Source: Prevotellaceae bacterium (GTDB lineage Bacteria > Bacteroidota > Bacteroidia > Bacteroidales > UBA932). From it: a DNA stretch of 5,891 nt. The translations under genes and the position numbers were made by a program. Every line of letters begins with the position of its first letter. The first letter of the stretch is position 1. The notes below the pieces were generated by a model, which made no database searches, had not been told where the DNA came from, and saw only the letters and a list, made by a program, of their open reading frames with translations. Location of the stretch: contig JAISRS010000463.1 of assembly GCA_031273485.1 (NCBI GenBank), positions 1 to 5,891 of the forward strand, written 5' to 3'. Of the stretch, positions 1 through 5,891 are shown piece after piece.

Positions 1-449
1 TCGTCATCAAGGTCGGCTACACCGTCGCCATCACGATCCGGACAACCTTTCAATGCTGTGGGACCGGGTTGGTCTGGGCATCTGTCGTCTTTGTCGGCTA
101 CACCGTCGCCATCACGATCTGGGCAACCTTTAGTTGCTTTCGATCCGGCTTGATCGGGACATTCGTCGTCAATATCGGCTACACCGTCGCTATCACTGTC
201 GGGACATCCTTGCAGTTCTTTTGTTCCTGCCTGATCCGGGCATCTGTCGTCTTTATCGGGAATACCGTCGCCGTCACGGTCGGGGCATCCGTTTGTTGAT
301 GCGGGACCTGCTTCATTCGGGCAAGCGTCCTGATCATCGGGTATGCCGTCGCCATCGGTATCGGGACAACCCTGATATTTCTTCAGACCTGGTACGTCGG
401 GACATCTGTCTTTCTTGTCGGGTACTCCGTCTTTATCGCGGTCGTTGTC
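1..449 (-). repeat. TSP3-type calcium-binding repeat array, 81-base (27-residue) period
   Basis: Six acidic cores of the form DxDxDGxxDxxD occur at an exact 81-base spacing. The same plus-strand tcgg phase point falls at 13, 94, 175, 256, 337 and 418. Each full unit reads roughly DRDGDGVADKDDRCPDQ, a short variable stretch, then GCP, so there are two Cys per unit. The Asp-rich cores match the calcium loops of thrombospondin type 3 repeats, and the paired Cys could form disulfides in the periplasm. The last two units before the edge share a 26-base identical stretch (13-38 against 94-119), and the next differences are synonymous (TGT CCG against TGC CCA). The array continues off the window, so total copy number is unknown. 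Confidence 0.93.
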
Positions 450-1814
450 GCCTGCCATTATCGGCACTTTCACCATTACGTGAAAATCTGCCGAATAGTT
501 CTTGTTTGTGCCTGGCCATAAGTTTTTGATGATTGTGTTGGAGCCTAACCACACATAACGCCATGCACGCAAGCCTATACCTGCCGTAAATTTTCCATAC
601 TGATCGTATTGAATGGGTACGGATACTCCGAAATTTTTCCATTCCGCATGAGGTATCAAATTGTAGGAGGTAAATTTATACGCTTTATGCGCCGAATTTT
701 GATTAAATGCGATGTAGGGAGTGAAGTTTACAAAGAATGGAGTTGTTGCAATACGATAGTCCACCGAAGCGGTAAACACCGTGGGTAAACTCATCGTATA
801 TTCTCCTTTTCTTGTTCCTGAACCATAGTGGTTTAATAAACTGCCAACGCCTGTAGGGATTCCGCTACCGCCTCTCAAATCTTGATAATTGGCATTTTTA
901 GACTGAAATCCTCCGAAATCGAGTAATGAAACTCCGCCTTTTATACGATATTCCGCCACTTCATCTCCAATGAGTTCATCGGGGCGATATTCGTATTCAA
1001 CACCTACATCGCCGCCAAAGCCTATTTTACTTTTAGAGGCAATACCTGCTTCTCCCAGTGTTCCGGAAACCGGCTGAACGCCTCTGTTAGCGCCTGTTAC
1101 ATTTATCCGATAATTTTCGGCAAAAGCAAATGCAGATGCTCCGTTGAAGAGCAGTTTACCGGTAAGACCTACTTTAAACAGATGATTGTCCTGTTTTAAG
1201 AATGTATAAGCAGCCGACACAAATATCTGGTCATAAATCGCTACTGCGGCAGTTGTGGCATCCGACCATGATCCATTTGAAAGAGCGCCTGCTCCGCCAA
1301 CATATCTGCCGAGGAATCTCGATGCAATTCCTTCCGGAGCGCCATTGGCCGAAGCCTGCCAACGTTTACTGTAACCTGCGGCTAAAGCGAAACGATCATT
1401 AAATGAATACATCAGGTTTAAAATGTCCAGCTGACCACTGAAATATCCTCCGTAAGAGTCTTTATCCCAGCTGGCGCCGTTTTTTCCTAAATATTCTTTA
1501 ATTGTGTTGCGAGCATCAGTAGATGCGTTCAAATCAGAAAATTCACTTCTGTATTTCAACAAATCCGTATAAAAATTTGTATTAAAAATGACTTTCTTTC
1601 GAGAAAAAATCAACAAGTCATTGTGTACGCCGCCGCTGGCTCCAAACAACGTAACATCGAACTTGTATTTACTTCCGGCTAAAGACGCCGGATTCAGTTT
1701 ACCTGCAGTAACCCCTGAATACGGGCTACTAATAAAAGGTGAAAACTCCTGAGCTTTAACAATAATACCAAAAGCACAGAACATGAATAATAATCCTAAT
1801 AACCTTTTTTTCAT
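1..1814 (-). CDS. Outer-membrane protein: DUF5723-like barrel plus TSP3 repeat linker (3' end beyond window)
   Basis: An open frame runs from an ATG at 1814-1812 to the window edge without a stop, giving 604 complete codons, so the C-terminus is missing. Residues 1-21 are a signal peptide (MKKR, hydrophobic core, VKA then Q22). Residues about 22-454 are rich in alternating hydrophobic and aromatic residues and Gly, as in an outer-membrane beta-barrel. The mature N-terminus (SPYSG, then NPASLAGSKYKFDV) resembles the DUF5723 family of Bacteroidota. From about residue 456 the protein becomes an acidic array of DxDGDGxxDxxD plus Cys-Pro units (TSP3-type, calcium-binding). In this family such a linker usually leads to a periplasmic OmpA-like peptidoglycan-binding domain; that part is expected but not seen. 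The likely role is a structural link between outer membrane and cell wall. It has its own promoter at 1921-1951. Signal peptide and repeats are secure; the DUF5723 assignment is from memory of the family and less sure. Confidence 0.88.
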   Translation of the reverse strand, partial: MKKRLLGLLFMFCAFGIIVKAQEFSPFISSPYSGVTAGKLNPASLAGSKYKFDVTLFGASGGVHNDLLIFSRKKVIFNTNFYTDLLKYRSEFSDLNASTDARNTIKEYLGKNGASWDKDSYGGYFSGQLDILNLMYSFNDRFALAAGYSKRWQASANGAPEGIASRFLGRYVGGAGALSNGSWSDATTAAVAIYDQIFVSAAYTFLKQDNHLFKVGLTGKLLFNGASAFAFAENYRINVTGANRGVQPVSGTLGEAGIASKSKIGFGGDVGVEYEYRPDELIGDEVAEYRIKGGVSLLDFGGFQSKNANYQDLRGGSGIPTGVGSLLNHYGSGTRKGEYTMSLPTVFTASVDYRIATTPFFVNFTPYIAFNQNSAHKAYKFTSYNLIPHAEWKNFGVSVPIQYDQYGKFTAGIGLRAWRYVWLGSNTIIKNLWPGTNKNYSADFHVMVKVPIMAGDNDRDKDGVPDKKDRCPDVPGLKKYQGCPDTDGDGIPDDQDACPNEAGPASTNGCPDRDGDGIPDKDDRCPDQAGTKELQGCPDSDSDGVADIDDECPDQAGSKATKGCPDRDGDGVADKDDRCPDQPGPTALKGCPDRDGDGVADLDD

Positions 1815-1920
1815 AATAATTGTAGTTTAGTATAAAATAGAATTTTTTGTTTTCTGATTTATAATTTTAATTCGTAATATATTTTTTTCTATGTGCATAA
1901 CACGATATAATTAATGACCG

Positions 1921-1951
1921 CAAAGGTAAACAATAATTTTTAATTAACAAT
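1921..1951 (-). promoter_or_regulatory. Bacteroidota-type promoter for the outer-membrane protein gene
   Basis: On the minus strand, ATTG (1951-1948) is followed by exactly 19 bases and then TACCTTTG (1928-1921). This matches the Bacteroidota primary sigma factor consensus (TTTG, 19-21 bases, TAnnTTTG) with one mismatch in the -33 box. Transcription would start near 1915, giving a leader of about 100 bases before the ATG at 1814. The bases just upstream are A/T tracts that could act like an UP element; that is inference. Confidence 0.72.
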
Positions 1952-1961
1952 ATTTAAATGC

Positions 1962-1978
1962 AAAAAAATAATTTTTTT
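1962..1978. repeat. A7-TAA-T7 palindrome upstream of the promoter
   Basis: A perfect inverted repeat of seven A and seven T around a three-base centre lies ten bases upstream of the -33 box. As a terminator for the operon on its right it would be weak, because the stem is purely A-U. It could instead be a bent or UP-like upstream element of the promoter. In such A+T-rich DNA it could also be chance. Confidence 0.35.
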
Positions 1979-2028
1979 ACAATTTAACTTAACAGTATAA
2001 TCGGTTATTTGTTTATTTTTTTTCCAAT

Positions 2029-2514
2029 TTATCTGTTCCATTCGCCGACTTCCATATCTTTTATATCGTCATTTATTAAACTGAATCTTAGCGCTGTACG
2101 CACTTTATGAATACCATTTATTCCGGCGGCGCCAGGATTCATAAATAAAAGGCTGTTTTTTTTGTCATATATAATTTTTAGTATATGAGAATGTCCTCCG
2201 ATTAGAATTTTTGGAGCTTTTTTCAGTAATTGTCTTGCATCTTCCGAGTATTTTCCCGGATAGCCCACGATGTGTGAAATCGCAATACTGAAATTTTCTC
2301 TGTGAAATTCCAAAATTTTAGGATAAACCACCCTTGTTTCCGCATCGTCGATATTGCCGTGAACGGCGTATAGCGGTTTGAACGAGGCTATTTCGTCTGC
2401 TGTTTTTAAAGAGCCTATATCTCCGGCGTGCCATATTTCGTCAACATTGTTGAGAAAATGTCGGAGTTTTTCATCAAAAAAACCGTGAGTGTCGGAGATA
2501 ATGCCTATTTTCAT
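2029..2514 (-). CDS. YfcE/MJ0936-family metallophosphoesterase
   Basis: A 161-residue cytosolic protein with no signal peptide and the full set of calcineurin-like metal-binding motifs: SDTHG (D8, H10), HAGDIG (D32), HGNIDD (N54), SHIVGYPG (H81) and GGHSH (H108, H110), followed by NPGA (126-129). These residues bind the two metal ions that hydrolyse phosphodiesters or phosphomonoesters. Length and motif spacing fit the small YfcE/MJ0936 group, which has in vitro phosphodiesterase activity on artificial substrates; the natural substrate is generally unknown. GHSH replaces the commoner GHTH, a conservative change. It starts 8 bases after the lipoprotein stop and is probably the last gene of the operon. 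The start is well placed because the first strand (MKIGIISDTHG) is the family's usual N-terminus. Family assignment is secure; the cellular role is not. Confidence 0.93.
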   Translation of the reverse strand: MKIGIISDTHGFFDEKLRHFLNNVDEIWHAGDIGSLKTADEIASFKPLYAVHGNIDDAETRVVYPKILEFHRENFSIAISHIVGYPGKYSEDARQLLKKAPKILIGGHSHILKIIYDKKNSLLFMNPGAAGINGIHKVRTALRFSLINDDIKDMEVGEWNR

Positions 2515-2522
2515 TAATCGAA

Positions 2523-3017
2523 TTAATTTACTTTATCTAAAACCAGCGTAACGTTCCCATTGATTGAGGGTAGCATGGAATCTATGATATTATCCGGATA
2601 TCCCGCTTTTTTTAATTCCTGTTTCACTATTTCTCTGATTTCAACATCTCTTGCTGTTAAAGTAAGTTTGTTGTCCGATAATTTTGGCGATAATTTTATA
2701 TAATCGTCGAAGATGATATAGTTTTTATCGAGCCTGTATTTTGAAGGAATCGGAAGCGTGGAAGAGCCTCTGGTTATGGAACATGACAGATTGTCGTTAA
2801 ATTGATACCTGTCGCCTTTTTGAAACAGTTCTTTCAACATGTCGTCAGCTTTTTTTTGGTATTCGGCATTGGGTACTTTAATGTTGAGTACAGGGTCGGC
2901 GGACATTGTCCACGCGCCGACAATCTCTTCCTTTTTTATTGACAATTCTTCTTTGTCATCGGAACAGGATGTTAGGCAGATGCTCAGGATAACGATGATT
3001 GATAATAACTTTTTCAT
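2523..3017 (-). CDS. Small lipoprotein, probably surface-exposed, function unknown
   Basis: A 164-residue protein with a lipoprotein signal peptide: KK at 2-3, a hydrophobic stretch at 4-14 and a lipobox LTSC (15-18), so Cys18 would be lipidated. The next residues are SDDKEE. Ser-Asp-Asp straight after the Cys resembles the lipoprotein export signal that sends Bacteroidota lipoproteins to the cell surface. The mature part begins with IVGAWTMS (32-39), a G-x-W pattern near the N-terminus seen in small lipocalin-like beta-barrel lipoproteins. A helical stretch (about 51-67) and several beta-like segments follow (YQFNDNLSCSI, YIIFDDYIKL, KLTLTARDVEI), with a final NGNVTLVLDK strand. This suggests a lipocalin-like or DUF4923-like fold, but I cannot assign a family firmly. 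It sits 17 bases after hisS and 8 bases before the phosphoesterase, so it is probably co-transcribed. An upstream ATG is followed at once by a stop, which supports the ATG at 3017. Confidence 0.85.
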   Translation of the reverse strand: MKKLLSIIVILSICLTSCSDDKEELSIKKEEIVGAWTMSADPVLNIKVPNAEYQKKADDMLKELFQKGDRYQFNDNLSCSITRGSSTLPIPSKYRLDKNYIIFDDYIKLSPKLSDNKLTLTARDVEIREIVKQELKKAGYPDNIIDSMLPSINGNVTLVLDKVN

Positions 3018-3034
3018 TTTACATTTTTTTTTAA

Positions 3035-4390
3035 TTAAACCAACTCACTAAATAATGCCTGCAAGGGTATTTCTTTTTGTGATTTTGCGATAATATTTTT
3101 TAAAATAACCTGTCCGGAGGCTATTTCATTTTCTCCGATTATGATAACGAAAGGTATTTTTCTTTTATCGGCATACTCAAGTTGTTTTTTTAGTTTTACC
3201 TGTTCGGGATATATTTCCGTCGGGATGCCGCTATTGCGAAGTTCTTGCATAATTTTCATACAATATATTTCTTCCTTCTCTCCCATATTAACAAATAAAA
3301 CCCGTGTTGTTTCATTTGAGTTTGCCGGAAAGAGGTTTTTCATTGTCATTACGTCATAAATACGGTCTGCGCCGAAGGATATTCCTACGCCCGACACATT
3401 TTTCAGTCCGAATATATCTGTGAGATTGTCATATCGTCCTCCGCCGCAGATGCTTCCCATTTCAACATCCCGCGCTTTAACTTCAATAATCGCGCCTGTG
3501 TAATAATTTAGTCCGCGGGCAAGCGAAAGGTCTAATTCCACAGTAGCGTTGATGTTTAATTCTTTTATATAGCGATATATAGTTTTGATTTCGGCAATTC
3601 CGGCAAGAGCGGTTTCGGAGTCGGCAAGTATTTTTTCAATTTCATCTATTTTTTCTTCGTTTGTTCCCGACAGTTTGAGTATTGGTTCCAAGATTTTTAT
3701 TTGTTCTTCGGATATTCCTTTATTTAGAAGTTCTTCATTTACTGCCGCAAGTCCTGTTTTTTCGATTTTGTCTATGGCTACGGTTATGTCCGTTAATTTA
3801 TCTTTTTGCCCCATTATTTCGGCAATTCCGCTCAAAATCTTTCGGTTGTTTAATTTAATCAGGATGTCGATATTCAGTTGTTTAAATACCGAATCGATTA
3901 TTTGCAGCAATTCTACTTCGTTCAACAGGGAGGAGCTGCCGACTATATCGACGTCGCACTGGAAAAATTCTCTGTACCGTCCTTTTTGCGGACGGTCGGC
4001 GCGCCAAACCGGCTGTATCTGATAACGTTTAAAGGGCAGTATTATCTCGTTTCTGTGCTGAACCACGTAGCGGGCAAAAGGCACTGTGAGGTCGTATCTT
4101 AGTCCTTTTTCGCTGATTGCGTTTGTCAGGCGAATGATGTTATCTTCGGTAAGGAGTTCCTGCGGGACTTTATTTAAAAAATTGCCCGAATTTAATATCT
4201 TGAATAATAGCTTATCGCCTTCATCTCCGTATTTGCCCATGAGTGTGGAGAGATTTTCCATTGCGGGCGTTTCGATGGGCTGGTAGCCGTAGAGTTTAAA
4301 TACTGTTTTAACAGTATCGAATATATAGTTGCGTTTCACCATTTCTTCGGGTGAATAGTCTCGCGTGCCTTTTGGTATTGATAGACTCAT
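3035..4390 (-). CDS. hisS: Histidyl-tRNA synthetase
   Basis: A 451-residue class II aminoacyl-tRNA synthetase that charges tRNA-His with histidine using ATP in the cytosol. Motif 1 lies around YQPIETPAM (36-44). Motif 2 covers about 119-148 with RADRPQKGRYREFFQCDVD and the ATP-binding R130. The histidine motifs are LARGLNYYTG (290-299, catalytic R292) and SICGGGRYDNL (313-323). Motif 3 is GVGISFGADRI (334-344, R343). Residues about 170-280 form the insertion domain, and about 362-451 the anticodon-binding domain. At 451 residues it is longer than the E. coli-type enzyme (about 424). Parts of the insertion and the LSLARGLNYYTG stretch look more like eukaryotic cytosolic HisRS than like E. coli. 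It is embedded in an operon, 14 bases after the T9SS-substrate gene, with no room for a T-box or leader of its own. No key residue is missing. Confidence 0.98.
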   Translation of the reverse strand: MSLSIPKGTRDYSPEEMVKRNYIFDTVKTVFKLYGYQPIETPAMENLSTLMGKYGDEGDKLLFKILNSGNFLNKVPQELLTEDNIIRLTNAISEKGLRYDLTVPFARYVVQHRNEIILPFKRYQIQPVWRADRPQKGRYREFFQCDVDIVGSSSLLNEVELLQIIDSVFKQLNIDILIKLNNRKILSGIAEIMGQKDKLTDITVAIDKIEKTGLAAVNEELLNKGISEEQIKILEPILKLSGTNEEKIDEIEKILADSETALAGIAEIKTIYRYIKELNINATVELDLSLARGLNYYTGAIIEVKARDVEMGSICGGGRYDNLTDIFGLKNVSGVGISFGADRIYDVMTMKNLFPANSNETTRVLFVNMGEKEEIYCMKIMQELRNSGIPTEIYPEQVKLKKQLEYADKRKIPFVIIIGENEIASGQVILKNIIAKSQKEIPLQALFSELV

Positions 4391-4404
4391 TTATGACGAT
4401 TGAT

Positions 4405-5793
4405 TTAATTTCCTCTGAATAGATGTAATACTCCGGTGTAGTTTTTGCCCGAATAGGATTTGTCGTCCCATCCGTCGCCGCTTATTACGTAATAATATAC
4501 TCCCGACGAACATTCCGATCCGTTGCCGTTGATTTTTCCGTTCCAGCCTTTCCAGTCGGACACATTTCCTTTGTATTTATATATAAGCGTGCCGTTACGG
4601 TTAACGATTTTCAATTCCATCGAACGCATTGATTTCGGTTCCTGTCCTTTCACAAAGACGAAAAAATCATTCATTCCGTCGCCATTGGGGGTGAAGATGT
4701 TGGGTAAACTTTCCGGAGAAAATGCCGAATTTTCGACTGTTATAACTATATCGCTTTTTTTCCCTTCGCTGTTTGGCGAGTAGGTACTGTGACGGCATCC
4801 TGTTTTTGTGTTTTCGACGGATAATTTTACGGGATATACGCCCGGTTTATAGACAATTTCGTCGAGTATATCTTCGGTATTGTATGTCCATAAGGTGTCA
4901 TTTTGGAGAAAATTAACCGCCTGATTATTCCAGCCTGTCCATTCAAATTTATCGGCGTTTATGCTTTTGTTTTCCAGCCTCATTCTCCATAAAGCGTCGC
5001 CTCTGAAATTGGTTGTGGACTTAAAAACGCCAAATTCGTCGGGAACTAATACGTCAAATGCGGCATAAACGCTGACTGCCGCAATTTGCTTAGTTTTACA
5101 TTCATCCGATTTATTGCCGAATACGTTGGTGATTATTGCCGAATATGCGGCATTTTTTAGAGGGGTTGGCACTGTTGTCCTAAACGAAACGCTCTTTTTC
5201 CATGCCTGCGACATGTTCGGCAATCCGGCATAAATATCTTCATCAGCATCCCAGTCAATAGTGAAACTGTTGATAATGAAGCGGGGAAATACCTGTTCCA
5301 AATTGCAGAAGTCATAATAATCGTATTGTGAAAAATTATTTCTGTTGGCGAACGGATGTACGGTTAATTGCAGATAATCACAATTTCGGATGTATGAAAT
5401 AGAATCGATATTCATTCTGTCTTCAAAGACCCATGCTCTGAAGGTGTCGGTAACCGCTTTACTGCTGATAACAACCATGTAACCGCCTTCGGAAACGGGA
5501 ATAACCGATTCCAAAAGGTTTTCATCCGTTCTAACAGGCGTTGTTTCCACCGTTTGGGATGCATTAATAAAACGATACCACTTAAAATCAGCCGTATCTA
5601 CACTTTTGGCTGTTATGGTCATTTGATTAGTGTTCGATGCAAAAAATGCAAATATGAACGTGGAATCATTAACATTAGGGTTATGTATCACACCGCTATA
5701 GTTTGCGCCCGAACTGATTATCCGAGCATCAACGTTGTAATATGTAACTGATATTAATACTATTAATAATATATACCTTATATTCTTTTTCAT
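4405..5793 (-). CDS. T9SS-exported surface protein with type B (gliding-motility-associated) C-terminal domain
   Basis: A 462-residue secreted protein. Residues 1-23 are a signal peptide (MKKN, hydrophobic 7-18, VDA then R24). Residues about 363-462 are a type B sorting domain of the type IX secretion system (CHU_C/TIGR04131-like): LPNIFTPNGDGMNDFF (363-378), LKIVNRNGTLIYKY (394-407), DWKGWNGK (413-420), SGVYYYVISGD (430-440), and an end in GVLHLFRGN. The protein should therefore cross the outer membrane through T9SS and be released or fixed at the surface. Residues about 243-353 look PKD- or Ig-like (ALWRMRLENKS, KPGVYPVKLSVEN). The first 240 residues are beta-rich and I do not recognise them. 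Five Cys (138, 163, 232, 333, 427) could form disulfides outside the cell. It is the first gene of the operon, just after a strong promoter. Export route is confident; function (adhesin or matrix protein) is a guess. Confidence 0.9.
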   Translation of the reverse strand: MKKNIRYILLIVLISVTYYNVDARIISSGANYSGVIHNPNVNDSTFIFAFFASNTNQMTITAKSVDTADFKWYRFINASQTVETTPVRTDENLLESVIPVSEGGYMVVISSKAVTDTFRAWVFEDRMNIDSISYIRNCDYLQLTVHPFANRNNFSQYDYYDFCNLEQVFPRFIINSFTIDWDADEDIYAGLPNMSQAWKKSVSFRTTVPTPLKNAAYSAIITNVFGNKSDECKTKQIAAVSVYAAFDVLVPDEFGVFKSTTNFRGDALWRMRLENKSINADKFEWTGWNNQAVNFLQNDTLWTYNTEDILDEIVYKPGVYPVKLSVENTKTGCRHSTYSPNSEGKKSDIVITVENSAFSPESLPNIFTPNGDGMNDFFVFVKGQEPKSMRSMELKIVNRNGTLIYKYKGNVSDWKGWNGKINGNGSECSSGVYYYVISGDGWDDKSYSGKNYTGVLHLFRGN

Positions 5794-5817
5794 TACAGAA
5801 ACAGGACTTTAGACCCG

Positions 5818-5848
5818 CAAAAGTACGTCAATTTTATTAAAGCTCAAA
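5818..5848 (-). promoter_or_regulatory. Bacteroidota-type promoter for the four-gene operon
   Basis: On the minus strand, TTTG (5848-5845), exactly 19 bases, then TACTTTTG (5825-5818) matches the Bacteroidota primary sigma consensus at every defined position. Transcription would start near 5812, leaving a leader of about 20 bases before the ATG at 5793. I saw no comparable match directly upstream of hisS, the lipoprotein gene or the phosphoesterase gene, so this is the likely source of their transcription. Confidence 0.82.
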
Positions 5849-5891
5849 ATTTATTAATCATTTTTTTTGAATTTCGGGACAAATCGTATCC

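Larger units (their letters stand above)
1815..2028. other. A+T-rich intergenic region between the operon and the outer-membrane protein gene
   Basis: This 214-base gap separates the phosphoesterase stop from the barrel-protein start. It holds a promoter (1921-1951), an A/T palindrome (1962-1978) and a probable 5' leader of about 100 bases (about 1815-1915). I see no GC-rich hairpin followed by a U run, so there is no convincing intrinsic terminator for the upstream operon and some read-through is possible. No open frame or RNA gene is supported in it. Confidence 0.7.
2029..5793 (-). other. Probable four-gene operon (T9SS substrate, hisS, lipoprotein, phosphoesterase)
   Basis: Four genes lie in the same direction with gaps of 14, 17 and 8 bases, one consensus promoter in front of the first and no hairpin terminator between them. 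None has a Shine-Dalgarno sequence; the leaders are A-rich, as is usual in Bacteroidota. Co-transcription is inferred from spacing. A functional link between the enzymes and the two exported proteins is not shown. Confidence 0.7.

Noticed and set aside
1..449. CRISPR-like regular repeats
   Set aside because: The 81-base period is in frame, units diverge mostly at synonymous or variable-loop positions, and there are no unique spacers between conserved direct repeats.
69..529. Plus-strand open frames encoding repetitive hydrophobic or Arg-rich peptides
   Set aside because: They are the antisense reading of the TSP3 repeat array; the repeating VGYTVAIT pattern follows directly from the 81-base units. 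The minus-strand frame has a signal peptide and clear domain motifs.
433..642. Minus-strand open frame of 69 residues
   Set aside because: It overlaps the barrel-protein coding frame in another phase and shows no motif or plausible start context.
1962..1978. A7/T7 palindrome as an intrinsic terminator of the operon
   Set aside because: The stem has no internal G-C pairs and would be unstable in RNA; kept only as a low-confidence palindrome.
3141..4286. Several plus-strand open frames opposite hisS
   Set aside because: They lie entirely antisense to a well-supported hisS gene and are Ser/Phe/Ile-rich, as expected from the reverse complement of this codon usage.
4391..4404. T-box or His-dependent leader in front of hisS
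   Set aside because: Only 14 bases separate hisS from the upstream gene, with no space for a structured leader.

Overview
The window looks like a chromosomal fragment from a Bacteroidota (Bacteroidales/Flavobacteriia-like) bacterium. The evidence is: two promoters of the Bacteroidota type (TTTG or ATTG, 19 bases, TAnnTTTG); A-rich leaders without Shine-Dalgarno sequences; a protein with a type B (gliding-motility-associated) C-terminal domain of the type IX secretion system (T9SS); a lipoprotein with a Bacteroidota-style surface export signal (C-S-D-D); and a DUF5723-like outer-membrane protein with a calcium-binding TSP3 linker. All five genes I can support are on the minus strand. I find no plus-strand gene, tRNA, rRNA, CRISPR array or mobile element.

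Layout, in the direction of transcription (right to left). A near-perfect promoter (5818-5848) drives a probable four-gene operon: a T9SS-exported, PKD-like protein (4405-5793), histidyl-tRNA synthetase hisS (3035-4390), a small probably surface-exposed lipoprotein (2523-3017) and a YfcE/MJ0936-type metallophosphoesterase (2029-2514). The gaps are only 14, 17 and 8 bases. A 214-base A+T-rich gap (1815-2028) follows. It has no convincing GC-rich terminator but carries a second promoter (1921-1951). That promoter serves a large outer-membrane protein gene (1814 to beyond base 1), which is cut by the window edge within an array of 27-residue TSP3 repeats. An OmpA-type peptidoglycan-binding domain would be expected beyond the edge, but it is not visible here.

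How they fit together. Three of the five products are predicted to lie in or outside the outer membrane: the T9SS substrate, the lipoprotein and the barrel/TSP3 protein. The other two are cytosolic: HisRS and the phosphoesterase. I see no biochemical link between hisS and its surface-protein neighbours, so the operon may simply share transcription. The points most worth following are the uncharacterised 360-residue front part of the T9SS substrate, the eukaryote-like body of HisRS with a bacterial-type motif 2 loop, the exact 81-base repeat array, and the almost identical promoter cores of the two transcription units. I do not see clear evidence of an entirely new biological system.
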